Assembly (NCBI RefSeq): GCF_046630445.1
Contig: NC_092338.1
Span: 222,591,501-222,655,500 of the forward strand
Reading direction: 5' to 3'
DNA length: 64,000 bases
Source: Rutidosis leptorrhynchoides
Taxonomy: Eukaryota; Streptophyta; Magnoliopsida; Asterales; Asteraceae
Within the stretch, counting starts at the first letter, position 1. Each line of letters begins with the position of its first letter. The notes under the pieces are model-generated. The model was not told where the DNA came from. It made no database searches and was given only the letters and a program-made list of their open reading frames with translations. This document shows positions 22,248 to 35,261 of the stretch, one piece after another. The position numbers and the translations under genes are program-made.

Positions 22248-22693
22248 AATAAGTAGGGAAAGTTTTTTAAAAAATAAAATAAAATTAAAAGTAATATTGA
22301 GACGCCATGAAAATGGTAAAAATTAAATTTCCATGAGTTTTAAATCCTGCCTGAAATTTACTTTAGGCTCTAAGAGTCAGTCAAGTCGCCAATAAATCGA
22401 CGCTTGCTGTCGACTCAATAACAGAGCCGCCGTCTAGTGGCTGAAAATATTAACAATATTAATAATATTAACCCACATACTGTAAAGCTAGTAAATGTTG
22501 GTACTATTTTCCGTATAGCGGGTGAAAGGTACCAGTACAATACAATAACAGCCTGACGTCGAGCGATATGATGCCAACTGATGTTTATAAGTTGATCATC
22601 ACAGTTAATTCAATCACACGTATAAACAAACCATATTTTCTTTTTAGATTTATGCATTTTTTTAGATTCTAAGATAATGAGGGCAAATCTTAC

Positions 22694-22757
22694 CAAGTAA
22701 TTCGTTCCTCACATCAACAACTACATTGTTTTGTGAGTGGTTGAATTTATAGTTGGC
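22694..22757 (-). CDS. Candidate internal exon of an unrecognised minus-strand gene
   Basis: A clean acceptor (ATTTCCAG) borders it at 22758 and a strong donor (CTTG|GTAAG) at 22693. The 64 bp between read openly in phase 0 as ANYKFNHSQNNVVVDVRNEL plus two more residues. The phase matches the end of the exon at 32298-32429, which also ends in phase 0. The two may belong to one gene whose intron now contains Gypsy element A. The protein is not recognised. Confidence 0.4.
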
Positions 22758-23589
22758 CTGGAAATTTCCCATTAATAAGCAATAACCTACAAAGATTCAA
22801 ATTTATAGCAATGGTAGTCAAAAACATTAATAAGTCAAAGGTTACTTATTGTAGTTAGAATTGCATATTCCAGCCTTCCAGGTCTGAGCCTACAAACTCC
22901 ATATTTTCTACCCCAGATCATACAAGACCCTGTTGGCAGTGGTTGTAGTATTTGTCTCTTCTTAGAGGCCATATTTTCAAAACAAAACACTCGACAAACA
23001 ACAACTTGGACCAAAAACTTGGATAAAAAAACATAAGCAACAACACAGAGGCCAAAGTCCATATGCCAATACAGAGTGACATATCAAGTATCACAACATA
23101 TACATAAACAGTATGAAACCAATATGAAACAAAAGTTAACCCGAACATAATATTAAAATGTGTATGGGCGTGTGTTTCACTCTCTCGCTCCACATATAAC
23201 TATTTTTTTTTCTTTTGCATAATCTTAACCTATTCTTCTTTCCCTAAGAAAATCCATTTATTAAGTTAGCTAAAAAGAAGCTGCTGTTAAACCCAGATTT
23301 CGTAAATACAAAAAAATGATGCTTAGTTAAGCCATGGCTCAAGTATACATCATAAATAAAAAGACTGCTATTTAATTTTACGTAACTAATAACACTAATA
23401 GTCATGAGTCTGATTGTTGATTTCGTTTTTTTTTTGTTCTTTTCTTTTCAACTTTATTTTCAAGAATGTATAGTGACCATATTATTTTCAAGAATGTATA
23501 GTAACCATGGCCATTTACACAACACAAAGACGAATATACATAGACCAAGGCTATTTTCGCAAAATTTAACCACAAATCAAAATGATAAC
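22758..23589. other. Presumed intron and intergenic DNA
   Basis: No clear gene. A minus-strand frame at about 22835-22970 (ATG near 22969, KKRQILQPLPTG) is protein-like in places but has no support. CA/TG-rich tracts lie near 23160. Confidence 0.4.
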
Positions 23590-26045
23590 TGTAACGACCC
23601 CGACAAATCGTCAAGTGACGGCGTCGTCTACATGGGTCCCATCACCTGGTCATAAGTCTTTATGACAACGTTTGACCAAAATATGTCGCCTTCATTTCAA
23701 AATAAAGATTGTTTCCAAAGTTTACAAGAATTGTTCAACCAAAAGTTAAGTTACAAGGTTATAAGTACAAATGAAATCTAGACGACACGGTTTAAAGTAA
23801 AGTCAAAAGACGCTCCATGAAATGCATGTATACTCGACATCCAATGCAAGTATCAAATAGTAAGCGGAAGCAGGTTTCACATATCGTGCAAGCCCTGAGA
23901 AAAACATAGAAATCTGTCAACGAAAACGTTGGTGAAATCATAGGTTTAAGTAAGTAAGTGAGTAAAAGTAAGTAAGTCGAACCACAAGGTTTGAAAAGTT
24001 GAAATAATAGTAATACATTCTAAAAGTTAATATTCACGAGCACCCAATTATCAAAGCTTAACATTCCATCCATTGTATACCCCATCCATAGTGCTAGAAC
24101 AAACACTGATTCTCGAAAATATATTTCATCTGTAGACGGTAGCGAACCGTCAAAGATGAGGGTTGTCAACCCATATGGCCATATAACATAAGTTCTCGCT
24201 TACACCCGTCAAGTGTAACTAATGATAATCGAATTGAGGATTTTTGTTCTAAACTCGTATGTAGAATGTTTGTTTTCCCGTTCTTGTGTTCACTTAGTTC
24301 AAAAGAATCGTTTATGTTTTCTCATCCCAAATATAAGTTCAAAAAGAGTAAAAGTGGGACTATGATCTCACCTTGCGTGCAAGAGTTAATAAAGTACTTC
24401 AACAAGTAAACGCGTGCAAAGACAAAGCTAGTCTTGACCTAAACATATAGGTTATATCAATAACGGTAAACACAAACGGTCAAAGATGTTCAATTAGTCC
24501 TATGGCTCGTTACGACTCGATTATGTAGCATGTGAATCAATTAGTCAAGTTTCATGCACGATACAAGTAATTAAGCATGTTAGAACGATCGTATAATTGT
24601 TTGGTTAAGTTTGACTAAAAGTCAAACTTGGTCAAAGTCAAGGTCAACGGGGTCGGGTCGGGTATCCGACAATTTTCCCATGATGAGAAATCATTTATGA
24701 GCAGAATGGCCAAGTTTCATGTTAATCGGAGTTACGGTTAAGCGGGAAACATTTTGTGAAAGGAAAAAAATAAAAACAAAAATGAGCTGGGCATATGCGC
24801 GGCGCGCTATGGGTTGCGCGGCGCGCACCCTAGTGTAAATCCGGGTCAGAACTCAACTAAAGGGGGCAAATATCTGGGATTTCTGTTTTACGCGGCGCGC
24901 TGAGGTTGCACGGCGCGCATACCTGGAATTTTTGCTGTTTGCAGAAAAATAGACCAAGTCACGAACCAAAACTCAAATTAACATATTTTATGAACCGAAA
25001 ACATCCAAAATGCATACTATATATCGTTGGAAAGGTAATTTGACAAGGAAAACAACTAAACACGTTTCATCAAACAAAAACATCAATTTCAATAACCGAT
25101 TTTCCGTCAAGTGATCATTAAAAATCCATTTTTAAAGTTTCAAGTTCATCAAATGCATTTTAAGTTTCGGGAATCCAATTCACACATGTGATATGCCGTT
25201 TTGAAGGTAATGAAGCATACATTACTACTAAACACTAACAATTAAATTTCATGGCATTCAAGCATCCAAAAATTCATGTCAAGAACTATCAAACCCTAGT
25301 CAAACATCTCAAAATCAATAATCATGTTTTTGAAGTTTTCTTAATTAACCTACACATCAAATTGAAGCTAATGACGCTAGTAACACATTTAATACATGAA
25401 CTTTAACAATTAAACAACTTTTAACCATCCAAAATCAAAGATTTAGCAAGCAATTTTCATAATGAACTAGTTACACCAAAAACAACAAATCGAGCATACA
25501 AATTACATACACGACATCACAATGAGCCATAGACACTAATTAACTACTTTATAAGTCAAGAACACGAATTTAAAGAAATCTAGTGATTTTAGAAAGTTAC
25601 CCAAATGAGATGAAATTGGTATGGAATCGAAGAGGAAGTTGCAAGGATTCCAAATATATAATTTGTTTGGATTGAAGCTTGACCGATTTGATTTAGATGA
25701 TGAATCTTCAAAATGGAGAATTGAGAGAAATTATGGAAGTAGTGAAAGAAAAGGAAAAATGAAAATGAAAAAGATGGGAGGTGGGGTTGACTAGTCAAAA
25801 GCTAGTCACCTCTTTGTCTTTTTGGCAAAACTAGTCCCTCTAGTTTGTAGTCGGGTGCGGAAATTAACCGAACGAATATTTAACTTCACGAGAGTACGGG
25901 GGACGTTATAATCCAATAACGAAAATATTTTAAGAATGTAGCTAAAAGAGGATACGAATCGAGATGCTGAGGATATTAAATAAATAAAAAAATAAAAAAA
26001 AAGACGGCGTTAAAATAATTTAACGGAAAAATGCGGGATGTTACA
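23590..26045 (-). repeat. 3' LTR of Gypsy A (left copy)
   Basis: 2456 bp, TGTAACG...GATGTTACA on the plus strand. It includes four copies of a CGCGGCGCGC motif at 24797-24918. A purine-rich tract and the AATTTCGGGACGAAATTT motif (minus strand), common in plant Gypsy 3' ends, adjoin its inner edge. Confidence 0.92.
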
Positions 26046-28350
26046 TTATCCACACCTCAAAAGAAATTTCGTCCCGAAATTTAGTTGGAAGTAATAATCG
26101 ATGCCTCTCACTCGAGACCGGAGATGTCAATGCTATGAATAAGTGAAGGTACGTCCTTGAGTGTTCTCATGAATTTGGATAGTTAGGGTTTCACGTTGTA
26201 TTAAGGTTTGGTTTTTACGATCCCTGGTTTCAACTGGTTTTCCTATGAAGAGTAGTTTGTCATCGATAGTTGATGTATCTAGCACGATTGCACGTTCCTG
26301 TTCCGCAGGACACGTTTCTAAGTTTGTTACACGAAATGTAGGGTAAACGAAAACTTAATTGAGTCGGAAGTTCTAAACGGTAGGAAGCGGTTCCAATACG
26401 CCCCAAGGTTTCAAAAGGTTCAATATTGCGGATATAGCCTTTCTCGATTTCTCAAAATGGATTACACCCTTCCAAGGTGCGGTTTCTCAATATTACGCGG
26501 TTACACACTGGGTTTGGTGAGGTTTTCATCTAAGTTTGGTATAACTCTTCTGGCGACAATGGGTTGTCTCGAGCCCTTCTCGGACTTGAACGATCTCAAT
26601 TGTTGTTTCTTGATGGAGTTCAGATTTCGGTGGTTGATGCTTTGGTTAAATGAACAGGGGTATGACATTAGCGGTCATATAGGGTTTCGGAAAGTGCGTG
26701 TGAACACACGAGTGGTATCTACTGTTGTAAGAGTGATCTACTAAAGGTGACAATACGAGTTTGTGACATGTCTTTCCAAGACGTAAATCGTTCGTTTGCT
26801 CGGTTCGCCGGTTTGTGGGTGGTACGCGGTACTCATGTCTAAGAGGGTCTCCAAGGTTTCTTGCAAAACTAGAAGTGAAACGAGTATTTCGATACGTGAT
26901 AATTGACAAAGATGCACCGTGTTGGAATAGAATCTCTTAATATACGTTTGAACAAGTTAGTTAGGGTTCGAAAATGTTCGTTAGAACTATTCACCCTCGT
27001 GGCGAATACTATTGTAATATGAAGAGTTTCTCTATCCATGGAGAAATGTTACAAGGAGTTTCCTTAAACGGAAATGCGAGTGATAAAGATAGGAGTGAAA
27101 GAAGAGTGAAGTATCGTTGGATTGTGTGTTATCTTAAATTCCAGTAATATTAGACGGTGACGGTGAAATAACAGAGGTAGGTAGTGTGGTACGGGATGAC
27201 GAGAAAATTGATCGGATCCACAATTTAGTATTCGAATTCTTCGTGCAAAATAACGAATTTTAGTTATGTTGATTTTTGAGACGAGAGAGTATGCCTTTCG
27301 GCGTTCAAGTAGAAATATTTCCATGTTTGAGTTCCATCTGTTGCTATACGATTTTAACTAGAATTGTTGGTGTGAAGAATCACGCTCAAGGTTCGAACAC
27401 GGAGAGGTTTAAAGTTTTCCTTAGTGAGTTAACGAGTTTAAAAGTCGTGTAACACGAGAAAAGTCAGAAATGAATCTTCGGTAAAAATAGACGAGATCTA
27501 AGATTTTACGAATACAAGTCTGAGTTGGGAGAGTTTCCTGATTACATGTGGCTTGATTTCGAGATTGATTGTAATGCCTTGACCATTAACATCATGGTCT
27601 AGAAAATTGGACTTCGTTCAACAGAAATTCTCACTCGGAGAATTTGGTATAAAGTTGCTCTTTTCTCAAAAGTTCGAGCGTAAGATGGTAATGTTGTTCG
27701 TTTTCCTTCTTTACTTAAATAAGTTAAGATGTCATCTATAAATACGATAACAGATTTGTCTAGATAAGTTGCATACGTGGTTTAGGAGGTTCATGAATAC
27801 GGACGGAGTCCTAAATAAATCAAACGGTACTAAGAGAGATTTACAACTAACGTTGCGAGTTCGGAAATGGCTTAGGAGACATCGTCTCCCTTAACCCCCA
27901 ATTGATGATAACCGGAACGGAGGTCGTTTTGGAATGCACACGGGATTCATGCAAGTAATCAGGTGGTCATGGATACGAGGAAGAGGGTATCGGTTTTCAA
28001 CCGAAAATTATTTAGTTCACAATAATCTATACCTAGTTGTAGGGAAACAATTTCTCCTTAACGAATAGGTTCTGAGCTCCCTAGTTCTATAGGTGTCAAG
28101 TCAATATTCTTAACGTATATCCTCCGATAGAATTTATAGACACACAATATCTTTCCGTTGGTCGCTTAAATTGCCTAAGTAGTATCTAAGGGAAAAAGGT
28201 GGAATGTAATGAGTACAAGTCAAAGTCTTGGTTGTAAAACGTCTAGCGGTAATTGAATCGAATAAGTATGAAACATACGGTTTGTTGTGAAGAAACGTAC
28301 CCATGACTAGTCCATCGTCGTCTCGGGCATCCTAGGCGTTGATGTTGAAA
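26046..28350 (-). other. Decayed pol remnant of Gypsy A
   Basis: Minus-strand traces of reverse transcriptase (FIDDIL context near 27.73 kb) in a stretch with no long frame. It is shorter than a normal Gypsy pol and has many breaks. Confidence 0.7.
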
Positions 28351-28352
28351 GT

Positions 28353-29411
28353 TCAACGGCGTGCGTTGGGGTTGATTTTCTTATTTGGGCATTCATTCCT
28401 AAAATGACCCGTTTGGCCACATGCGTAGCAAGTGACCAACTTTCGTGGGTTGGGTCCCTTTTGAGTGATGGGGGTGGCACTTCCACAATGTTTGGCGATG
28501 TGACCACTTCCTTGGCGCCGGTGGCGGAACCTGCCACATCCTTCAAAGTGATGCTTGCGGCATTCGTTACAAAAAGGTAGTTTTCCGGTATAGCCTTTCT
28601 TGTCGTTGGAGGCGAAAGGCTTCTTGGAGAGGTTGTTGTGGTTGTGGTTGCTTGATTGAGAGGCTTCCCATGTTCTTTTATTGCCGCTCGATTGGTTCTC
28701 GACCATTGGTGCCGGCGTTTCCATTTCATTCGCCGTGTCTAAAGTATGGCGGGCCATTGTTAAAGCCTCTTGTAGGTTAGTGGGTCGAGGTGTCATTACC
28801 CTGTGTTGAATGCTCTTAGGGAGGCCATCCATGTAAAGTTCGACTCTTAGGGATTCGGGAGTCATGATATTTGGACACATTGTGACTAGTTCGGTAAACC
28901 GTTGATTATAAGCTTCGAGGTCGTTCCCGACCGTTTTTAAATTCCTTAGACCCTGCTCGAGCCTTCGAGTCTCGTCGCGCGGGAAGTATTCGGTGATCAT
29001 TCTTTCTCTTAATTCGGTCCAAGAGAGTGTGTGGGCTTCATCGCTTCCCACCAATTGTACATAAGTGTTCCACCACGAGAGAGCAATGCCGGTGAAAGTG
29101 AGGGTGGAAAACTTGACCTCATCTTGGTCTCGACAACCGCTTGTGTTAAAAACGGTCTCCATTTGTTCAAACCATCGGGTGAGAGTAACCGGTCCTCCGG
29201 TTCCATCGAAAGTGGAAGGATTGTACTTCATGAAGTTCTTGTAGGAGCAACCTTCGATTGAATTACCGGTTCCATGATTGTTGTTGTTAGAAAAGTGATC
29301 GGCCACGGCCGTACCCACGGCGGTGGTTATCATTCGTTGAAGAGCTTGTTCTAGGGTTTCGAGAGGAGTATTGTGTTGACCTTGGTGAGCCATTGTTCCT
29401 TCATGACACAA
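28353..29411 (-). CDS. Gag protein of Gypsy A
   Basis: About 350 residues. The retrotransposon gag core is clear (FDGTGGPVTLTRWFEQ, LSWWNTYVQ, YNQRFTELVTMCP). A Cys/His-rich region (CNECRKHH) and a zinc knuckle (CYACGQTGHFRNEC) stand near the C-terminus. A likely natural start is the second Met (MAHQGQHN). It would form the capsid-like particle of the element. Its frame is far better kept than the adjacent pol. Confidence 0.88.
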   Translation of the reverse strand: MCHEGTMAHQGQHNTPLETLEQALQRMITTAVGTAVADHFSNNNNHGTGNSIEGCSYKNFMKYNPSTFDGTGGPVTLTRWFEQMETVFNTSGCRDQDEVKFSTLTFTGIALSWWNTYVQLVGSDEAHTLSWTELRERMITEYFPRDETRRLEQGLRNLKTVGNDLEAYNQRFTELVTMCPNIMTPESLRVELYMDGLPKSIQHRVMTPRPTNLQEALTMARHTLDTANEMETPAPMVENQSSGNKRTWEASQSSNHNHNNLSKKPFASNDKKGYTGKLPFCNECRKHHFEGCGRFRHRRQGSGHIAKHCGSATPITQKGPNPRKLVTCYACGQTGHFRNECPNKKINPNARR

Positions 29412-29816
29412 GAATATCGTTGGTTAGTATTTTCAACAATACTAATCGGAGTATGGAATAAGGATAGAGAGGAAATTTTTCCTTGACTCGCCTTAAATTC
29501 TTTACGTCATAATGTCGGAACGTCCATGTGAATCACCGTAATATAATCCCGGAAATTATATTACCCTGATTTACATGTGCATTTAACATTACTTTATAAA
29601 GTCAAGGTGGCGCGTCAACAAAATTTATCAACGTAAGATCAAGATCGAATACGAGTTAGATATGATAGAAGAGTTCGAGTATAAATGCACAAATAGTCAA
29701 GTAATTCCTACTTCAGTCTATATGCCGGTTGTAGTCTAGATTCACCTATGTACCCTATGACTCGGGGTGGACACAAATGAACTCTAAATCCCTACAACCA
29801 AGGCTCTGATACCACT

Positions 29817-32273
29817 TGTAACGACCCCGACAAATCGTCAAGTGACGGCGTCGTCTACATGGGTCCCATCACCTGGTCATAAGTCTTTATGACAACGTTT
29901 GACCAAAATATGTCGCCTTCATTTCAAAATAAAGATTGTTTCCAAAGTTTACAAGAATTGTTCAACCAAAAGTTAAGTTACAAGGTTATAAGTACAAATG
30001 AAATCTAGACGACACGGTTTAAAGTAAAGTCAAAAGACGCTCCATGAAATGCATGTATACTCGACATCCAATGCAAGTATCAAATAGTAAGCGGAAGCAT
30101 GTTTCACATATCGTGCAAGCCCTGAGAAAAACATAGAAATCTGTCAACGAAAACGTTGGTGAAATCATAGGTTTAAGTAAGTAAGTGAGTAAAAGTAAGT
30201 AAGTCGAACCACAAGGTTTGAAAATTTGAAATAATAGTAATACATTCTAAAAGTTAATATTCACGAGCACCCAATTATCAAAGCTTAACATTCCATCCAT
30301 TGTATACCCCATCCATAGTGCTAGAACAAACACTGATTCTCGAAAATATATTTCATCTGTAGACGGTAGCGAACCGTCAAAGATGAGGGTTGTCAACCCA
30401 TATGGTCATATAACATAAGTTCTCGCTTACACCCGTCAAGTGTAACTAATGATAATCGAATTGAGGATTTTTGTTCTAAACTCGTATGTAGAATGTTTGT
30501 TTTCCCGTTCTTGTGTTCACTTAGTTCAAAAGAATCGTTTATGTTTTCTCATCCCAAATATAAGTTCAAAAAGAGTAAAAGTGAGACTATGATCTCACCT
30601 TGCGTGCAAGAGTTAATAAAGTACTTCAACAAGTAAACGCGTGCAAAGACAAAGCTAGTCTTGACCTAAACATATAGGTTATATCAATAACGGTAAACAC
30701 AAACGGTCAAAGATGTTCAATTAGTCCTATGGCTCGTTACGACTTGATTATGTAGCATGTGAATCAATTAGTCAAGTTTCATGCACGATACAAGTAATTA
30801 AGCATGTTAGAACGATCGTATAATTGTTTGGTTAAGTTTGACTAAAAGTCAAACTTGGTCAAAGTCAAGGTCAACGGGGTCGGGTCGGGTATCCGACAAT
30901 TTTCCCATGATGAGAAATCATTTATGAGCAGAATGGCCAAGTTTCATGTTAATCGGAGTTACGGTTAAGCGGGAAACATTTTGTGAAAGGAAAAAAATAA
31001 AAACAAAAATGAGCTGGGCATATGCGCGGCGCGCTATGGGTTGCGCGGCGCGCACCCTAGTGTAAATCCGGGTCAGAACTCAACTAAAGGGGGCAAATAT
31101 CTGGGATTTCTGTTTTGCGCGGCGCGCTGAGGTTGCACGGCGCGCATACCTGGAATTTTTGCTGTTTGCAGAAAAATAGACCAAGTCACGAACCAAAACT
31201 CAAATTAACATATTTTATGAACCGAAAACATCCAAAATGCATACTATATATCGTTGGAAAGGTAATTTGACAAGGAAAACAACTAAACACGTTTCATCAA
31301 ACAAAAACATCAATTTCAATAACCGATTTTCCGTCAAGTGATCATTAAGAATCCATTTTCAAAGTTTCAAGTTCATCAAATGCATTTTAAGTTTCGGGAA
31401 TCCAATTCACACATGTGATATGCCGTTTTGAAGGTAATGAAGCATACATTACTACTAAAAACTAACAATTAACATTTCATGGCATTCAAGCATCCAAAAA
31501 TTCATGTCAAGAACTATCAAACCCTAGTCAAACATCTCAAAATCAATAATCATGTTTTTGAAGTTTTCTTAATCAACCTACACATCAAATTGAAGCTAAT
31601 GACGCTAGTAACATATTTAATACATGAACTTTAACAATTAAACAACTTTTAATCATCCAAAATCAAAGATTTAGCAAGCAATTTTCATAATGAACTAGTT
31701 ACACCAAAAACAACAAATCGAGCATACAAATTACATACACGACATCACAATGAGCCATAGACACTAATTAACTACTTTATAAGTCAAGAACACGAATTTA
31801 AAGAAATCTAGTGATTTTAGAAAGTTACCCAAATGAGATGAAATTGGTATGGAATCGAAGAGGAAGTTGCAAGGATTCCAAATATGTAATTTGTTTGGAT
31901 TGAAGCTTGACCGATTTGATTTAGATGATGAATCTTCAAAATGGAGAATTGAGAGAAATTATGGAAGTAGTGAAAGAAAAGGAAAAATGAAAATGAAAAA
32001 GATGGGAGGTGGGGTTGACTAGTCAAAAGCTAGTCACCTCTTTGTCTTTTTGGCAAAACTAGTCCCTCTAGTTTGTAGTCGGGTGCGGAAATTAACCGAA
32101 CGAATATTTAACTTCACGAGAGTACGGGGGACGTTATAATCCAATAACGAAAATATTTTAAGAATGTAGCTAAAAGAGGATACGAATCGAGATGCTGAGG
32201 ATATTAAATAAAAAAAAAATAAAAAAAAAAGACGGCGTTAAAATAATTTAACGGAAAAATGCGGGATGTTACA
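29817..32273 (-). repeat. 5' LTR of Gypsy A (right copy)
   Basis: 2457 bp, nearly identical to the left LTR. The primer-binding site lies just inside at about 29802-29814. Confidence 0.92.
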
Positions 32274-32297
32274 ATAACAACAGATCGAAACCATAAC

Positions 32298-32429
32298 CTG
32301 CTCGAAACTTCCTACGTCGTCTGGTAACAACAAATCACCACGGCCGTAATTGTTTAGTGATGATGGCGTCGTAGTAGTAGACATTGTGCGATTAGAACAA
32401 CGTTTACAAAGGGTTTTTGCAGTAATCAT
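32298..32429 (-). CDS. First coding exon of an unrecognised minus-strand gene
   Basis: On the minus strand an acceptor CTTCAG directly precedes an ATG at 32429. The frame reads MITAKTLCKRCSNRTM, a Ser/Thr-rich stretch, then NYGRGDLLLPDDVGSFEQ, and meets a possible donor GTTATG at 32297. This gives 44 codons and phase 0. Upstream, a 5'-UTR-like exon (33053-33180) ends in a strong GTAAGTA donor. Gypsy A lies 20 bp inside the next intron. The protein is not recognised. The strength of the case is the splice-site arrangement, not homology. Confidence 0.45.
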
Positions 32430-33052
32430 CTGAAGAAAACACAATATAAACATAAAAAAGTTATGTCTTTTAGATCTAAAACAAACCCATCAATGCTTAA
32501 AATAAATTTAACAAACCCCGAATGAGGAAACAGTTTAATGATGTTTAACCAAAACCCACCCGAGAATTCACAATATAAAGACATGTCATTAATAAATTTA
32601 TGAAATGTAACAAACCCAAGTTGGGGGAAACAATTAAATTTATAAACTACCTGTTGGGGAACACCAAGAGGTGATGTTGTGATGTAAGAAACAACAAAAT
32701 GGTAGGATACAGTTGGATCTTCAGCAAATGTGAATTTTCAATCTGTGCAATACCAACACCAACAACAGCATGGTTGGACGCTCTTTGTTTCAAAGGTATC
32801 TTGCAAATACGAAACATAATTGGTGAGTATGAGTAATGAGTGTTGTTGTGTACCTCCAAATTTTTTCACATAGCTATTATAACTGGTTTTTCCATAGACC
32901 CGCCAACACCAAGTTGAATCCATAAATGTATTAGTGGTTTCTACCGCCCCACTTTCATTTCACGCTCAAAACGTGAGATCCCAATTTCTTCACCTTTATC
33001 AAAAGGAAGCCGCAAAACATAAAAACATAATGCAATAGAAACGTATACTTAC

Positions 33053-33180
33053 CAATGAGAAAGTCCGCACAACAAAACAGCAACCAACTTCGCGATTACC
33101 CAATCAAGAGACGACGAAATTTAGGGCTTCAGACGGGAACACAACTTAGAAAAATTCGACGGTAGCAGATCGGACTACCT
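33053..33180 (-). other. Candidate 5'-UTR exon of the same minus-strand gene
   Basis: Minus strand: GC-richer leader-type sequence (GAAGCCCTAAATTTCGTC, CTCTTGATTGGG) ending TCATTG|GTAAGTATAC, an excellent plant donor. There is no ATG-led coding frame. The right edge is approximate. Confidence 0.4.
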
Positions 33181-33240
33181 GGGGAAAGGTTAGAAACAAA
33201 TTTTTCTTGTGATTAAAAAAAAAAAAAAAAAAAAAAAATT

Positions 33241-35261
33241 AAAATAAGCATTTTGATTCTAACATGAATGTACCGATAGATGAAGATTATTGTAAAACCC
33301 TGGTTAATTAGGTTAAGGAAACAAACCACAAACACATCCCAAAAACAAAGAAACACTTAGCAGGAAAAAGGAACGTGGCAAGCACAGGAAAGAAGAACGT
33401 GGCAAGCAATGAAAGTAAACCTAATGGTAAAATGTCTTATTTACCCCTATGAACAGTGCAGGTTCATGGTAATTAGTATTAGTAGATAACTAGTTTATAA
33501 CCCACGATTTCATGAAATTTTACAAAAAAAACTTTGGTATAAATGACAGTTACAGGTATTATCCTACACAGTGCAAAATCCTGCTATAAGCTTGTTATCT
33601 ATTACTCCGTACATCATAGTAGGTCCAAAACAAATTAGTAGAGATTCAAATGATTGTAAAAGGAACACAAATAAATGAAAAGAAATGTAAACACATATGG
33701 CGAATTATCGTATGTTGGCATTAAACATGCATTCTTGGTATCTTTAAAGTAGAAGCACCTTATATAATCTTTGAAGTTGATATGCCCTCTACCCAAGTTT
33801 TCCAAGTCGGGTGGTATCTCACTCTTACGTTTCAAAGAAAATATATCCGGTCCACACATCATTAGCCATTATATCAGCTTCCTTATCCCGTGACAATGAA
33901 TCCTTCTATATAAAAATTACAGGTCAAGTGGTAGTGTACATATAAAGATAGTAATCCAATTCAATGCGTGTACTAATATAAAACAACATGAATCAGAACC
34001 TTATTATAGGAAGAGAATATGTTAGATACATACATGATAATGTAGCCAACTCTTTACATGTTCCACATGGAAAATATAAATGATGTAGGTCATTCACAGC
34101 CAGCTGGACCAGCCCCTTCTACTTTTGCAATAGTGGCAACCACAGATTCGCACCCATCTGTAACTAACTCTGCAAATGTGAATTTTCTTCCACCAGTTTT
34201 ACAACATTACTATTTTTTTTTTACATTCACATCATTTTTCCACCCATCTGCAACTAACACTGCGATTGTGAATGTGAATCCATCAGTTTTACAGCAACAA
34301 TACTTTTTCACACTAATAAAACATCAAGTAAATTTGCACCATTTACTAATTCAAATGGACAAATCATGTATTTTGTGGACAAATCAGTGAATGGTTACAG
34401 CAAGTCTACAGTAAAAAGAGATCCATGACATGGAAAAATCAGTGAATGGTTACAGTAAGTCTACTATATTATATAAAAAGTACGATAAATCTAATGATAA
34501 AATTATACCTCTCATGTCGATTGTGGACAATGAGAGATCACGAAACTATCTAAAACTATTTGACAGTAACCAACCCCCGACATGCCATTCTACCAAATAT
34601 ATGCATCATTAAACCTTAAGATAAAAATAGTCACCAAAATAGTATTCTAGAGACTATATATTTATCACTTACAGCTTGATAAATACTAAATAATTTCCAC
34701 AAGGAAACTTTTTACCTTCCCTGAACCATCTTCTAAAAAGATGATGATTCAGTTTTAGCAAACTGGGCACAAACTCTCGTGAACCGCACTAAAAACTTTA
34801 ACTCCCCGTTTCCCTGTGCTATTCTATATCTACACAATAACAGTCAGTAAATTAGCTAAACCAGAAAAAACAGTAAATTTCTGATTTAACTGCAAAAATT
34901 TCCTTACCAACACACAATTCCAGTCTTGCAAAAAGCATGTTGTTGATTCAGTAGATCCTGAATATTCAGTTTATACAAAAACCGAAGAATATTAGAGTGG
35001 GCAATATTGATGAGTTAGGTTGGTTGAAACGCTTTAGGTGGGGTGGTCAGATCAGCGTTACCATTCCAACCTTTTTCAAAACCAGTTAACTCATCCAAAA
35101 AATGACCATACTTAAATTTCTGACTCGCTATATGCAACAGGTTACGTTACGGAAAAAAAGCGTATAAAAGGAGATACATAATGCTAACAATGAAAGAGAG
35201 TTTATGAATGCATACTCCAAAGCGGCAGATAATCTGAAATTGCGTTCAGCACAACGCTTAC
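33241..35261. other. Intergenic, weak exon-like traces only
   Basis: A poly-A run ends near 33238. A minus-strand frame near 33665-33860 (IPPDLENLGRGHINFKDYIR) has protein-like composition but no splice support or recognisable family. The TM9SF exons expected after 35262 were looked for and not seen. Confidence 0.45.

Larger units (their letters stand above)
23590..32273 (-). mobile_element. Gypsy LTR retrotransposon A, chromovirus-like, broken
   Basis: An 8684-bp element with direct LTRs at 23590-26045 and 29817-32273 and a perfect ATAAC duplication (23585-23589, 32274-32278). On the minus strand the LTR runs TGTAACATCCCGC...GGGGTCGTTACA, followed by the primer-binding site TGGTATCAGAGC (tRNA-iMet). 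The interior is 3.77 kb: a long gag, then a shrunken, heavily decayed pol with many breaks, of which only traces such as FIDDIL remain. The LTRs differ at only about a dozen sites in 2.45 kb, so the insertion is young (a few hundred thousand years at usual plant rates). It appears to lie in an intron of a host gene. Confidence 0.92.

Noticed and set aside
25589-25798. 69-aa ORF repeated at 31817-32026
   Set aside because: Duplicated only because it lies in both LTRs of Gypsy A; Ser/Phe-rich low complexity.
34058-34390. 110-aa plus-strand ORF
   Set aside because: Contains a local repeat, no recognisable domain, no promoter or splice support.
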